Assembly: GCA_002083595.1 (NCBI GenBank)
Contig: MSXT01000056.1
Location: 1 to 14,668 of the forward strand
DNA length: 14,668 bases
Source of the DNA: Proteobacteria bacterium ST_bin16
GTDB taxonomy: Bacteria; Pseudomonadota; Gammaproteobacteria; Burkholderiales; Nitrosomonadaceae
Direction: 5' to 3'
Of the stretch, positions 6,849 to 14,035 are shown piece by piece (position 1 is the stretch's first letter; each line of letters starts with the position of its first letter). The notes beneath the pieces are model-generated. The model saw only the letters and a list, made by a program, of their open reading frames with translations. It was not told the DNA's origin and searched no databases. The translations under genes and the position numbers were made by a program.

Positions 6849-8156
6849 TTGATAACTTCACCTTCCAATAATACTTCCGAACCGGTTACGCGGCGCGAAC
6901 GCTTCGCGTGGTGCATGTATGATTTCGCCAATTCCGGTTATACCACCGTCATTCTGACCGCCATTTTCAACGCTTTTTTTGTCGGCGTGATTGCCGCCGG
7001 GCAGGGTAGCGGCGATGCCACGTTGTTGTGGACCCTAGCGATGGCGGCGGCGAATGCGCTGGTTTTAATCAGCGCGCCGGTGGTGGGCGCGATTGCCGAT
7101 TATTCCGGTGCGAAAAAAAGCTTTCTAACCGCAACCACCATCGGTTGCGTGGTATTCACGGCGTTATTGTATTTTGCCGGGCCGGGAGATATCGCGTTGG
7201 CGGTGGTGCTGGTCATTCTGGCGACGTTCATGTTTGCCAGTGGCGAGAATCTGATCGCCGCTTTTCTGCCGGAAATCAGCACGCCGCAAACGATCGGGCG
7301 GCTTTCCGGTTATGGCTGGGCGCTGGGTTATTTGGGCGGCTTGCTGGCGCTGGTGTTGTGTCTGGCTTATGTCACGTACGCCGAGAAGCAGGGCATCGAA
7401 GCCGCGCAGTATGTGCCGGTGACCAATCTGATCGTGGCGGTACTGTTTGCGCTGGCCGCGCTGCCGACGCTGCTGTGGTTGCGCGAGCGCGCCACGGTGG
7501 TGGAATCGTTCGATAGCACCCATATCGTGCGGCAAGGATTCAGCCGTTTGCGCGCCACGCTGCGCGAAGCGTGTTTGCACATCGATCTGTTCCGTTTTCT
7601 GGCGTCGTTGACGACTTATTACGCCGGGATTTATATCGTCATCGTGTTGGCGGCGGTGTACGCGCAAGAAGTGATGGGGTTAAAAACGCAGGATACGATC
7701 ATCCTGATCATGGTGGTGAATGTCACTGCGGCGATTGGCGCTTTTCTGTTCGGTCATTTGCAGGATCGTATCGGCTCGCTGCGTTGTATCGCAATCACGC
7801 TGCTGATCTGGATTGCGGCAATAGTCTGCGCGTATTTTGCGGCTGATGAATTTTTATTCTGGGTCGCCGCCAATTTGATCGGTACTGCGCTCGGCGGTGC
7901 ACAATCGGCGGGCAGGGCACTGGTGGGACAATTTACACCGCCCGGGCGGCAAGGCGAATTCTTTGGTTTATGGGGACTGGCGACCAAACTGTCCGCGATT
8001 ATCGGTCCGCTGACGTATGGTGCAATGGTTTATTTGTTTGCCGGAGATCACCGCATCGCGTTACTCAGCACACTGGCATTTTTTGTTCTCGGGCTTGCGA
8101 TGCTCGCAACCGTCGATGAGCAAAGAGGGCGTGAAGCGGCCAATATCGAGTACTAA
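6849..8156 (+). CDS. MFS transporter, UMF1 (Atg22-like) family
   Basis: This is a 435-aa integral inner-membrane protein with about 12 hydrophobic segments. The N-terminal R-R-E-R-F-A-W-C-M-Y-D-F-A-N-S-G-Y is the hallmark of the UMF1/Atg22-like branch of the major facilitator superfamily. Other family landmarks are G-A-I-A-D-Y-S-G-A-K-K, L-S-G-Y-G-W-A-L-G-Y-L-G-G and G-A-Q-S-A-G-R-A-L. The substrate is not known for bacterial members; export of amino acids or drugs is possible. The start is TTG, since no ATG precedes the conserved first motif in frame. It lies three bases after the fumC stop with GGTGGG in the end of fumC, which suggests cotranscription and coupled translation with fumC. Confidence 0.88.
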   Translation: MITSPSNNTSEPVTRRERFAWCMYDFANSGYTTVILTAIFNAFFVGVIAAGQGSGDATLLWTLAMAAANALVLISAPVVGAIADYSGAKKSFLTATTIGCVVFTALLYFAGPGDIALAVVLVILATFMFASGENLIAAFLPEISTPQTIGRLSGYGWALGYLGGLLALVLCLAYVTYAEKQGIEAAQYVPVTNLIVAVLFALAALPTLLWLRERATVVESFDSTHIVRQGFSRLRATLREACLHIDLFRFLASLTTYYAGIYIVIVLAAVYAQEVMGLKTQDTIILIMVVNVTAAIGAFLFGHLQDRIGSLRCIAITLLIWIAAIVCAYFAADEFLFWVAANLIGTALGGAQSAGRALVGQFTPPGRQGEFFGLWGLATKLSAIIGPLTYGAMVYLFAGDHRIALLSTLAFFVLGLAMLATVDEQRGREAANIEY

Positions 8157-8195
8157 AGGAATTTATGGGGTAGTGCGGGGGATTTTTTGAAGGCT

Positions 8196-8223
8196 CCTGT
8201 AGGAGCAATGTCGATCCTACAGG
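8196..8223. repeat. REP-like hairpin CCTGTAGGA / TCCTACAGG
   Basis: A perfect nine-base inverted repeat (8196-8204 with 8215-8223) with a ten-base loop lies 40 bases after the MFS stop and faces the convergent lipoprotein gene. No T run follows on either strand, so it is not a standard intrinsic terminator. The sequence TGTAGGAGC resembles widespread extragenic palindromes. It may stabilise the 3' end of the fumC-MFS message. Confidence 0.6.
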
Positions 8224-8277
8224 GTATTACTCAACAACAATAAACAGTGAAACGTATAAATAGTTAAAAATTAACTA

Positions 8278-8433
8278 TTATTTACCTGGAAGTTCGTTAC
8301 GGCCTTCCGCTGGTTTACCTTCATGAGTGGTGCCATAGTTATCTGAACTTGCGCTTTCTGGCGCTGTAGGTTTTCCACATGCCACTAACGATAATGCTAA
8401 AAGTGTTACAACAAAAAGTGCTGAAAATTTCAT
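8278..8433 (-). CDS. Small lipoprotein, 51 aa
   Basis: The reverse strand from the ATG at 8431-8433 to the TAA at 8278-8280 encodes 51 residues. They begin M-K-F-S-A-L-F-V-V, continue through a hydrophobic stretch and reach the lipobox L-V-A-C at residues 16-19. Signal peptidase II would cut before C19, leaving a 33-residue lipidated peptide rich in Gly, Ser, Pro and Glu that ends E-L-P-G-K. The position after Cys is Gly, so outer-membrane sorting is possible. AGGGAAA lies about eight bases upstream as a ribosome binding site. The function is unknown. Very short lipoproteins of this design occur in many proteobacteria, and the gene is easily missed by length cut-offs. Confidence 0.8.
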   Translation of the reverse strand: MKFSALFVVTLLALSLVACGKPTAPESASSDNYGTTHEGKPAEGRNELPGK

Positions 8434-8594
8434 TTGTAGCTTTTCCCTAAAGTTAATAAATACATCTCTTACTTTTTTGTCACAGCAAAACTATACCACG
8501 TTACGAAGAATAGTCACTGATAAATTGCGATTTGGCGCACTTAAATACCCGCTGGGTCGTTTTGAGTTCGAAATTGACTTGCTGCCAGCCGGAT

Positions 8595-9392
8595 TTACAA
8601 GACAGTGATTAACATTCTGATGCCCAAGCCATAGAGCAAAACAACAAAGATTGTTCTGAGCGTGGCGGTTTTGGTGGAATGCGTGAGTTTTGCGCCGAGC
8701 GGCGCTGTCAGCATGCTGGCCGACACCAGCCAGGCTAACGCGGGTAAATAAACATAGCCTAAGCTGAAATCGGGCAGCGTTTCCGATTGTAAGAAACCAT
8801 TCACGATATAACCGGCCGTGCCGGCCAAGGCAATAGGAAAACCAATCGCCGCCGCGGTGCCGATAGCGTGTTGCAGTTTGACGTTGCATAGCGTCAGGAA
8901 TGGCACGGACAACAATCCGCCGCCGATTGCAACCAAGCTGGATAGGGCGCCGATGACATTACCGGCGAGAAAAAGGCCGAATCTCCCCGGGAGTTGAAAT
9001 AGGGGACTGGGGCGGAATTGCAGCAGCATTTGCGTGGCGGCGTAAAAAATGAAAACGACAAAAATAACGCTTAACAGTTGACCTGTCATTGACCCGGCCA
9101 GGGTCGCGCCGCCAAAAGTACCGAGAAAAATACCCGGGGTAATATGCTTCACGATGGGCCAGTTTACGGCGCCATGCTGGTGGTGTGTGCGTAAGCTTAC
9201 GGCGGAAGTGAAAATGATGGTGGCCATCGTGGTGCCCAACGCAAAATGGATGATGCGGTCGGCGGGAAAGTCCTGCGCAGTAAACAGTGAGATGAGCACG
9301 GGAACGATAATCAGGCCCCCGCCAATGCCGAGTAGCCCGGCAAAGAATCCCACAAATGCTCCGGTTAACAGATAAATCAACCACCATTCCAT
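8595..9392 (-). CDS. TauE/SafE family sulfite/organosulfonate exporter-like membrane protein
   Basis: The 265-aa protein has about eight hydrophobic segments in two related halves. The first half carries G-A-F-V-G-F-F-A-G-L-L-G-I-G-G-G near the N-terminus, and the second carries the matching L-S-S-L-V-A-I-G-G-G-L-L-S-V-P-F. This duplicated glycine-rich pattern defines the TauE/SafE (DUF81) family of inner-membrane anion exporters. The substrate cannot be told from sequence; sulfite or organosulfonates are the namesakes, but no sulfur genes are nearby. AGG lies about eight bases before the ATG. The gene is 31 bases downstream of the EVE-domain gene on the same strand, so the two are probably cotranscribed. 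Confidence 0.9.
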   Translation of the reverse strand: MEWWLIYLLTGAFVGFFAGLLGIGGGLIIVPVLISLFTAQDFPADRIIHFALGTTMATIIFTSAVSLRTHHQHGAVNWPIVKHITPGIFLGTFGGATLAGSMTGQLLSVIFVVFIFYAATQMLLQFRPSPLFQLPGRFGLFLAGNVIGALSSLVAIGGGLLSVPFLTLCNVKLQHAIGTAAAIGFPIALAGTAGYIVNGFLQSETLPDFSLGYVYLPALAWLVSASMLTAPLGAKLTHSTKTATLRTIFVVLLYGLGIRMLITVL

Positions 9393-9423
9393 ATGTAAGC
9401 CTGATAAAAAGAATTGGATTGTG

Positions 9424-9879
9424 CTACAGATACTGCAAGATAAATTGCCACTCGGACGGATCGACCGGTGTGATCGATAAACGGTTACCCGTTTGCAACA
9501 CGCGCATCCTGTGCAGCTGCGGATATTGCCTTAATTCCCTGATCGGGATCAGACGTGTTCTGTGCAATAGCATGATGTCGACATTAAACCAGCGCGGATT
9601 ATCTTGTGTCGCTTTAGGATCGAAATACTTGCTGGCCGGATTAAATTGCGTGGCATCCGGATACGCCGGTTTGCTGACAACCGCTATGCCCATGATACCG
9701 GGATCTTTGCAGCAGGAGTGATAGAAAAACACCTGATCACCCACCGCCATCTGGTTCCGCATAAAATTGCGCGACTGATAATTACGCACGCCTTCCCAGG
9801 CAATCGTTTGATCCGGCCGTGCGGCAAAATCATCGATACTGAATTCATCCGGTTCAGATTTCATTAACCAGTAGCGCAT
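9424..9879 (-). CDS. EVE domain protein (PUA-like)
   Basis: This single-domain protein of 151 aa opens Y-W-L-M-K-S-E-P-D-E-F-S-I-D-D and contains W-E-G-V-R-N-Y-Q-S-R-N-F-M, G-D-Q-V-F-F-Y-H-S and P-G-I-M-G-I-A-V-V, the classic bacterial EVE / thymocyte nuclear protein 1 pattern. EVE domains are PUA/YTH-related folds that bind modified bases in RNA or DNA. Stand-alone bacterial members are widespread housekeeping-type genes of unclear role; others are fused to restriction enzymes. Here the protein is full length without a fusion. No good ribosome binding site precedes the ATG. It is divergently arranged with the redoxin gene across a 160-base region. Confidence 0.93.
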   Translation of the reverse strand: MRYWLMKSEPDEFSIDDFAARPDQTIAWEGVRNYQSRNFMRNQMAVGDQVFFYHSCCKDPGIMGIAVVSKPAYPDATQFNPASKYFDPKATQDNPRWFNVDIMLLHRTRLIPIRELRQYPQLHRMRVLQTGNRLSITPVDPSEWQFILQYL

Positions 9880-10039
9880 TTTTTATATGAGGGGCGATTT
9901 TTACAGACGGTTTTGTAGACAGTGGCTCATTATAATTGATGACTTTCCGCCAGTTATATTTTTGATGAAAATTCTGCACGCTAACGGCCAGCTTCTGTAG
10001 TATATTCCAAAACTTTTCTGCGTTCTGACGACTTACACT

Positions 10040-10696
10040 ATGAATAATCACACACTTTCTGATATTGCGGTGGATACCTGGGTACAAGGCGGTCCACTTT
10101 CGCTTAACGAACTGACCGGCTCGGTGGTCTTAATCGAAGTTTTTCAGGTCAATTGCCCGGGTTGTTTTATTTACTCGTTACCCCGAGCGGTTGATCTGCA
10201 TGAGCGGTATCGCGCGCAGGGTTTGACTGTGATCGGCTTGGCCACCGCATTTGAAGATTACGATAAGAATACGCTGGAGAATTTGCAAAAGTTAATCGCG
10301 ACCGGTGAAGTGATCGGTGAAACCTATAAGGCGCTCAATCAATACGGTTTATTGTCGGATGGTAAGTTGACGTGGAAAATACCGTTTGCGGTGGGTATGG
10401 ACCGGGTTGTGGCGGAAACTGAACCGGTGACCGATGAACGGGTGCTGCATTATGCGCAAAATTTTTTACCCGATTTCGACAAGTTCAGCGATGAGCAGAA
10501 GAAAACCGTGTTGCAGCAAGTCAACCACTATATGACGCAGAAATCGATGCGCGCGGAAACTTTCGAGCGCTTTGCGTTGCAAGGAACGCCATCGTGCATT
10601 TTGTTCGACCGTAAAGGTGAATTAAAGGATGTGTCGTTCGGGCAAATAGACTATAAACAGGCGATGGTTGAGCATTTTCTGGCGGAGAAAATCTAG
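10040..10696 (+). CDS. TlpA-like / AhpC-TSA type redoxin
   Basis: This 218-aa protein has a thioredoxin fold. The beta-alpha-beta core opens V-V-L-I-E-V-F-Q-V-N and leads into the redox motif C39-P-G-C42, followed by F-I-Y-S-L-P-R-A-V-D-L. The cis-proline loop is G-T-P184-S-C186-I-L-F-D, giving a third cysteine two residues from the cis-proline. A helical insertion lies between these parts at about residues 70-170, making it longer than plain thioredoxins. There is no signal peptide, so it should act in the cytoplasm, unlike typical TlpA proteins. The likely role is thiol-disulfide exchange or peroxide reduction, with partner unknown. The start is the ATG at 10040; no strong ribosome binding site is visible. 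Confidence 0.8.
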   Translation: MNNHTLSDIAVDTWVQGGPLSLNELTGSVVLIEVFQVNCPGCFIYSLPRAVDLHERYRAQGLTVIGLATAFEDYDKNTLENLQKLIATGEVIGETYKALNQYGLLSDGKLTWKIPFAVGMDRVVAETEPVTDERVLHYAQNFLPDFDKFSDEQKKTVLQQVNHYMTQKSMRAETFERFALQGTPSCILFDRKGELKDVSFGQIDYKQAMVEHFLAEKI

Positions 10697-10728
10697 TTTC
10701 ATGAAAGGTTTTGCCATGGTGTTCTTGT

Positions 10729-11388
10729 TTAACCGGCAGCTAGCGTTTTTTGAAGCCAGGCCTCGAATGCCTGATGATGATTCAGATCATATTGCCAGCA
10801 GAGGAATCCCATTTGATGGCCGGCCGCGATATTTTGCGGCTGATCGTCAATATAAATCGTCTCGGCTGGATCCAGCCGGTATGTGTTGATCGCGTATTGA
10901 TAAATGGCCAGTTCCGGTTTCAAAATACCGGCTTCAAATGACAATATTCTGTGTTCAAAGAGAGCGAACTCAGGGTAGGCGGTAAATATCCACGGACAAT
11001 GAATCGCATTGATATTTGAAATCAGAATCAAATTGTGGTTATCAGCGGCCAGTTGACGGACACAATGCCACATGGATGCATTGGGAGTGAAGATTTGTTG
11101 CCAGGCCTGGTAAAACTGCTCCCGGGTTGCATCACTCCCCAAGACGCTCAACGCCCAATCTGCAAAACCGGCAGGATCGATTTGTCCGCTTTCCAATGCG
11201 TCTTTGCGGTGCAGCACCGAGTGAATCCGTTCGTGCGCGTCATCGGTTCCTGATGGAATCAGCCGCGCCAGCGACGATTCAAAATCAAAATCCAGCAATA
11301 CGCGGCCGATATCGAATAAGAATGTTTTCGTGCGGAAGGGAGGATTTCTGCTGCTTTGCTGCATCAATGGAATTGCGTGTGTAGTCAT
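10729..11388 (-). CDS. HAD superfamily hydrolase (subfamily IA, YihX-like)
   Basis: The four HAD motifs are present: I in F-L-F-D26-I-G-R-V-L-L-D, II in L-I-L-I-S-N-I-N, III in G-I-L-K-P-E and IV in I-Y-I-D-D-Q-P-Q-N. In motif I the usual general acid Asp two residues after the nucleophile is Gly (D-I-G). The same feature occurs in the YihX-type group, with F-D-L-G-N-V in E. coli YihX, a sugar phosphatase. The length of 219 aa includes a helical cap. The ATG at 11388 lacks a ribosome binding site, and an in-frame ATG at residue 9 is an alternative. The gene begins 20 bases after the 6S RNA terminator, so it may be expressed by read-through, as the gene after 6S RNA is in E. coli. The true substrate is unknown. 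Confidence 0.88.
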   Translation of the reverse strand: MTTHAIPLMQQSSRNPPFRTKTFLFDIGRVLLDFDFESSLARLIPSGTDDAHERIHSVLHRKDALESGQIDPAGFADWALSVLGSDATREQFYQAWQQIFTPNASMWHCVRQLAADNHNLILISNINAIHCPWIFTAYPEFALFEHRILSFEAGILKPELAIYQYAINTYRLDPAETIYIDDQPQNIAAGHQMGFLCWQYDLNHHQAFEAWLQKTLAAG

Positions 11389-11394
11389 CGCGGG

Positions 11395-11442
11395 AAGAAA
11401 AAACTAAAAAGGACAAGAGATGTTTGAAATATCTCTTGTCCT
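11395..11442 (-). terminator. Intrinsic terminator of the 6S RNA gene
   Basis: A perfect 12-base stem (11431-11442 with 11410-11421, AGGACAAGAGAT) with a nine-base loop is followed on the minus strand by TTTTTAGTTTTTTC. It lies directly after the 6S RNA and before the HAD gene. Confidence 0.9.
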
Positions 11443-11444
11443 GC

Positions 11445-11625
11445 AATAGCTCCCCACATATGCCGTCAGACCGTCATCTTGAACCATAGGGTCCAAGGTG
11501 GTTGCTTCATGGATACATCAGGAACATCCCGAAAGGACGCGCACAACAGTATCACTGTAATCCACAACCATTTTCTAAAAATGGTTCAAAGAATATAAGT
11601 CTAAACGAACACCGCAGGGATTAAC
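11445..11625 (-). ncRNA. ssrS: 6S RNA
   Basis: 6S RNA binds the sigma-70 RNA polymerase holoenzyme by imitating an open promoter and lowers transcription in stationary phase. On the minus strand the 3' half reads ACCTTGGACCCTATGGTTCAAGATGACGG split over 11469-11497, the same arrangement as the ACCTTGAACC/GGTTCAAG segment of E. coli 6S RNA. The ends pair: CGTTTAGAC near the 5' end with GTCTGACG near the 3' end, and ATCCC with GGGGA further out. The length of about 180 nt is normal. It follows zapA and ends at a strong terminator, which is its conserved location in proteobacteria. A possible promoter, TTAGCA-N17-TGTAAA, lies in the end of zapA. The exact ends are estimates. Confidence 0.87.
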
Positions 11626-11654
11626 CTTATTTACAACTGTAACTCTTCACTATG

Positions 11655-11954
11655 CTAACTTTCTTTATCGGTCAGAACTTCATCTACTTTCTTTCTTAAT
11701 GAAACAATTCTACGCCGAAATTCATCGATGTCAAAACCAGTTCCATTACGCAACATCAGCAGTTCATGCGCAATCTGCAACGCTGCGATAAGTGCGATGC
11801 GATCAGAGTCAACAATCTTTCCTTCTGCTCTGATTTCTTGAATTTTTTTATCAAGATAAGCTGCGGCAAGCAGAATTTCCTCACGCTCTTCATCGGGGCA
11901 GGCAATACAAAAATCCCGTCCCATGATGTTGAGGTTTAGCGGTTCATTATTCAT
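11655..11954 (-). CDS. zapA: Cell division protein ZapA
   Basis: ZapA binds FtsZ filaments and promotes their bundling in the division ring. The 99-aa protein shows the family layout. An N-terminal beta part has L-N-L-N-I-M-G-R-D-F-C-I-A-C-P-D-E-E-R-E-E-I-L-L-A-A-A, then Y-L-D-K-K-I-Q-E-I-R, then D-R-I-A-L-I-A-A-L-Q-I-A-H-E-L-L. A charged C-terminal coiled coil (R-R-R-I-V-S-L-R-K-K-V-D-E-V-L) follows. The start codon lies inside the last codons of the upstream coiled-coil gene, so the two overlap by eight bases and are likely translationally coupled. The 6S RNA gene follows, the same order as in many proteobacteria. Confidence 0.93.
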   Translation of the reverse strand: MNNEPLNLNIMGRDFCIACPDEEREEILLAAAYLDKKIQEIRAEGKIVDSDRIALIAALQIAHELLMLRNGTGFDIDEFRRRIVSLRKKVDEVLTDKES

Positions 11955-12144
11955 TATCGGGTATGTTTAACAAAAGTGTTTCAAGCCGATCCGCCGTGAC
12001 ATGTATTTTCTCATTTAATTTCTCGCAATGCGCATGTGAGTCCGCAAGTTCTTCGCGCAGTTTTTTATTTTCAGTGCTGGTATCTTGATACAAGCGTAAA
12101 AGTAGAAAAACTTTATTTTCTAAGGATTTTAGTTCTGTTTCCAT
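11947..12144 (-). CDS. Short coiled-coil protein, ZapB-like (TIGR02449 type)
   Basis: The 65-aa protein is almost entirely helical with a heptad pattern: L-K-S-L-E-N-K-V-F-L-L-L-R-L-Y, then E-N-K-K-L-R-E-E-L, then H-C-E-K-L-N-E-K-I, then R-L-E-T-L-L. Its size, coiled-coil character and position immediately before zapA match the TIGR02449 family, often regarded as ZapB-like. ZapB is a coiled-coil partner of ZapA in the division ring. The function is inferred from this position. No clear ribosome binding site precedes the ATG. An AT-rich 134-base stretch separates it from the CDGSH gene upstream and may hold the promoter for this zapB-like/zapA/6S group. Confidence 0.85.
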   Translation of the reverse strand: METELKSLENKVFLLLRLYQDTSTENKKLREELADSHAHCEKLNEKIHVTADRLETLLLNIPDNE

Positions 12145-12278
12145 GGGGCACTAATTTATGAACTATTAAAAGGGTTAATGGGTAACCAAATCTACAATTC
12201 TTATGCTGTGCCCGGGTATTCACTGAAATATTATTATTTTTGTTGTTGTTTTTTTATAGAGACTTTATTTACCGGTAC

Positions 12279-12524
12279 TTATAGTTTGCGATGTGTGCCA
12301 TCACAAAAAGGAGCATTACCGGTTTTTTTGCAGGTACATAACCATGCAGTTTTATCTTCGCTCACACTAAATTTTTGGGGTGTAAATTCTGTATTTTTAT
12401 GCGAACCGTCGCAAAAAGGCTGGGATTTGCTGCGGCCGCACGTACACCAATAATAATCTTTTCCGGATTCCAGTTTGACTTCGATTGGTGAAAAAGGTTG
12501 GTTTGTGTTCGAGGTATTATCCAT
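12279..12524 (-). CDS. Tandem CDGSH iron-sulfur domain protein
   Basis: The 81-aa protein has two CDGSH zinc-finger-like motifs, each binding a 2Fe-2S cluster through three Cys and one His. The ligands are C27, C29, C38 and H42 (C-T-C-x8-C-D-G-S-H) and C63, C65, C74 and H78 (C-T-C-x8-C-D-G-T-H). Tandem forms of this length resemble the third mitoNEET-related class (MiNT/CISD3) and occur in many bacteria as soluble proteins. Roles proposed for the family are electron or cluster transfer and redox sensing; the partner here is unknown. All eight ligands are present. It lies between zipA and the zapB-like gene on the same strand, separated by AT-rich spacers, so it may have its own promoter. Confidence 0.92.
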   Translation of the reverse strand: MDNTSNTNQPFSPIEVKLESGKDYYWCTCGRSKSQPFCDGSHKNTEFTPQKFSVSEDKTAWLCTCKKTGNAPFCDGTHRKL

Positions 12525-12758
12525 TTTATCTTTTTATCAATAAGTTATTTAATAATTGTCTGGTAGTGATTCTAGGTATTCAGTAGGTCTTATCACTAAA
12601 TTATAATATTTATCATTATTATAGCTATCATTCTACAATTATCGCTGAACTATATCGGCTAACTATCTATTGTTACTGCTATTTATTGAAACAATTGACA
12701 GTTGTCCTAGCGATTACGGATGCTCACAGATTTAACTTTAATTTTTTATTAAAAATAT

Positions 12759-13949
12759 TTATACAAATAACCGCAAAGCGCTCGGACTGCCAGCGTTGAT
12801 ATGATTCTTTTTCATTGCGGTTTGTATTTCGATGAGCTGTTGCTTGCTTCTTTGAATCCCACTGTCACTCAGCGGGACACGGTTATCGTCAACCATGATT
12901 CCGCCCAGTGTATTAGAGAAAATCTTCGCTAGATGCGTCATCTGATCGAATACTCTTTCTCCTTGCGCGACTCTGGGTACATCCAATAAGAAAGTAACGC
13001 CATGCGTTGTTAACGATTTCATGTTTTCTGGCAAGAACGGAGGAGATTCATAATTGCTCAATATGAACAATACGTTATTACTCTCATCGCGATACTTGAA
13101 TAATCCCTCCGATTCCAGTTTAAATCCGGAAGCTTCGGCCAACGCGCGAATCTTGGTGCCGACAAACGCGCCGTTGTCCTTGCTGATGATGTTAATGCCG
13201 ATCATGACATCCACATCGGCGCAGAATTTGTCCAGTTGAACAGCTTTTTCGTGTGCACTGACGATATCCGGGCATTCTGCTGTGGCATGAACTTGCGCTG
13301 CGAAATCTTGCACCAGATCGCGGAATTTGGATAAATTGACTTCGCTGATCGGCCCCGCTCTATCGGCAAGCTGCAAGCAGCCTTTTAAATGGCTGTAACC
13401 GTCGCTATCGACATTGGATTCATTGGTAATCTCCTCCCATGGTTCATTTTTATCTTGTTGGCCGAGCCAGTATACCGTTTTGCCGAAATCGAATTTCCGT
13501 TGCAGTAACTTCGCGATATGGGTATTGGGGATAACGGACTCGGAGCGGATATTGACGATGTAATTTGAATTGCCGTCGTAATCCAATAGCGGCGAAGCGG
13601 CCGACGAAGGTGTGGCCGTGGCGGTGCTGATAGGGATATTGATTGCAGCTGGAGCAGGCGGTGCTACCTGCGGTCTTTTCGGTTCACTCGCGGGCGTATC
13701 GATTGGCGCAAAAGTATCAAACGGAATATCCGCCGGGACTTTATTGAATTTTGGCTCAATACGCTGAAACGGCTCATCGGAATTCTGTTCATCGAGCAGA
13801 ATGTCATCGTGGTTATGATCGAACGCAGCTTGAATTTTCCGCCGGTAACGCAGTTGTTGCCACCAGTTGAAGACAACGACACCGGCAATAACGATGATGC
13901 CGATGATGATCAAGCTTATCTGCAAGTCACTCATACTCAATATCTCCAT
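12759..13949 (-). CDS. zipA: Cell division protein ZipA
   Basis: ZipA anchors FtsZ to the inner membrane at the division site. The order seen is a single N-terminal membrane segment (I-S-L-I-I-I-G-I-I-V-I-A-G-V-V-V-F) followed by W-W-Q-Q-L-R-Y-R-R-K, a long acidic and proline/alanine-rich linker to about residue 120, and a C-terminal ZipA_C domain at about 240-390. That domain includes G-A-F-V-G-T-K-I-R-A-L-A-E-A-S-G-F and T-F-L-L-D-V-P-R. Two starts are possible. The ATG at 13949 has AGGGA before it, and the ATG at 13934 has GGAG before it and gives M-S-D-L-Q-I-S, closer to E. coli ZipA. I favour the second but give the longer frame. It follows smc, a common betaproteobacterial order. Confidence 0.93.
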   Translation of the reverse strand: MEILSMSDLQISLIIIGIIVIAGVVVFNWWQQLRYRRKIQAAFDHNHDDILLDEQNSDEPFQRIEPKFNKVPADIPFDTFAPIDTPASEPKRPQVAPPAPAAINIPISTATATPSSAASPLLDYDGNSNYIVNIRSESVIPNTHIAKLLQRKFDFGKTVYWLGQQDKNEPWEEITNESNVDSDGYSHLKGCLQLADRAGPISEVNLSKFRDLVQDFAAQVHATAECPDIVSAHEKAVQLDKFCADVDVMIGINIISKDNGAFVGTKIRALAEASGFKLESEGLFKYRDESNNVLFILSNYESPPFLPENMKSLTTHGVTFLLDVPRVAQGERVFDQMTHLAKIFSNTLGGIMVDDNRVPLSDSGIQRSKQQLIEIQTAMKKNHINAGSPSALRLFV

Positions 13950-14035
13950 ATTATTTCCCTGCTATTTCGCACAATTGCCGTTACGTGCAGTATTAAAATT
14001 AAATTATGTCAGCTTTATGGGATTAATCACAGTCA

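Noticed and set aside
8196..8223. Rho-independent terminator
   Set aside because: The stem is good but no T run follows on either strand.
12525..12758. Hidden gene or RNA in the AT-rich gap between the CDGSH gene and zipA
   Set aside because: No open frame with a ribosome binding site and no strong stem-loop was seen; several weak promoter-like hexamers occur, as expected in AT-rich sequence.
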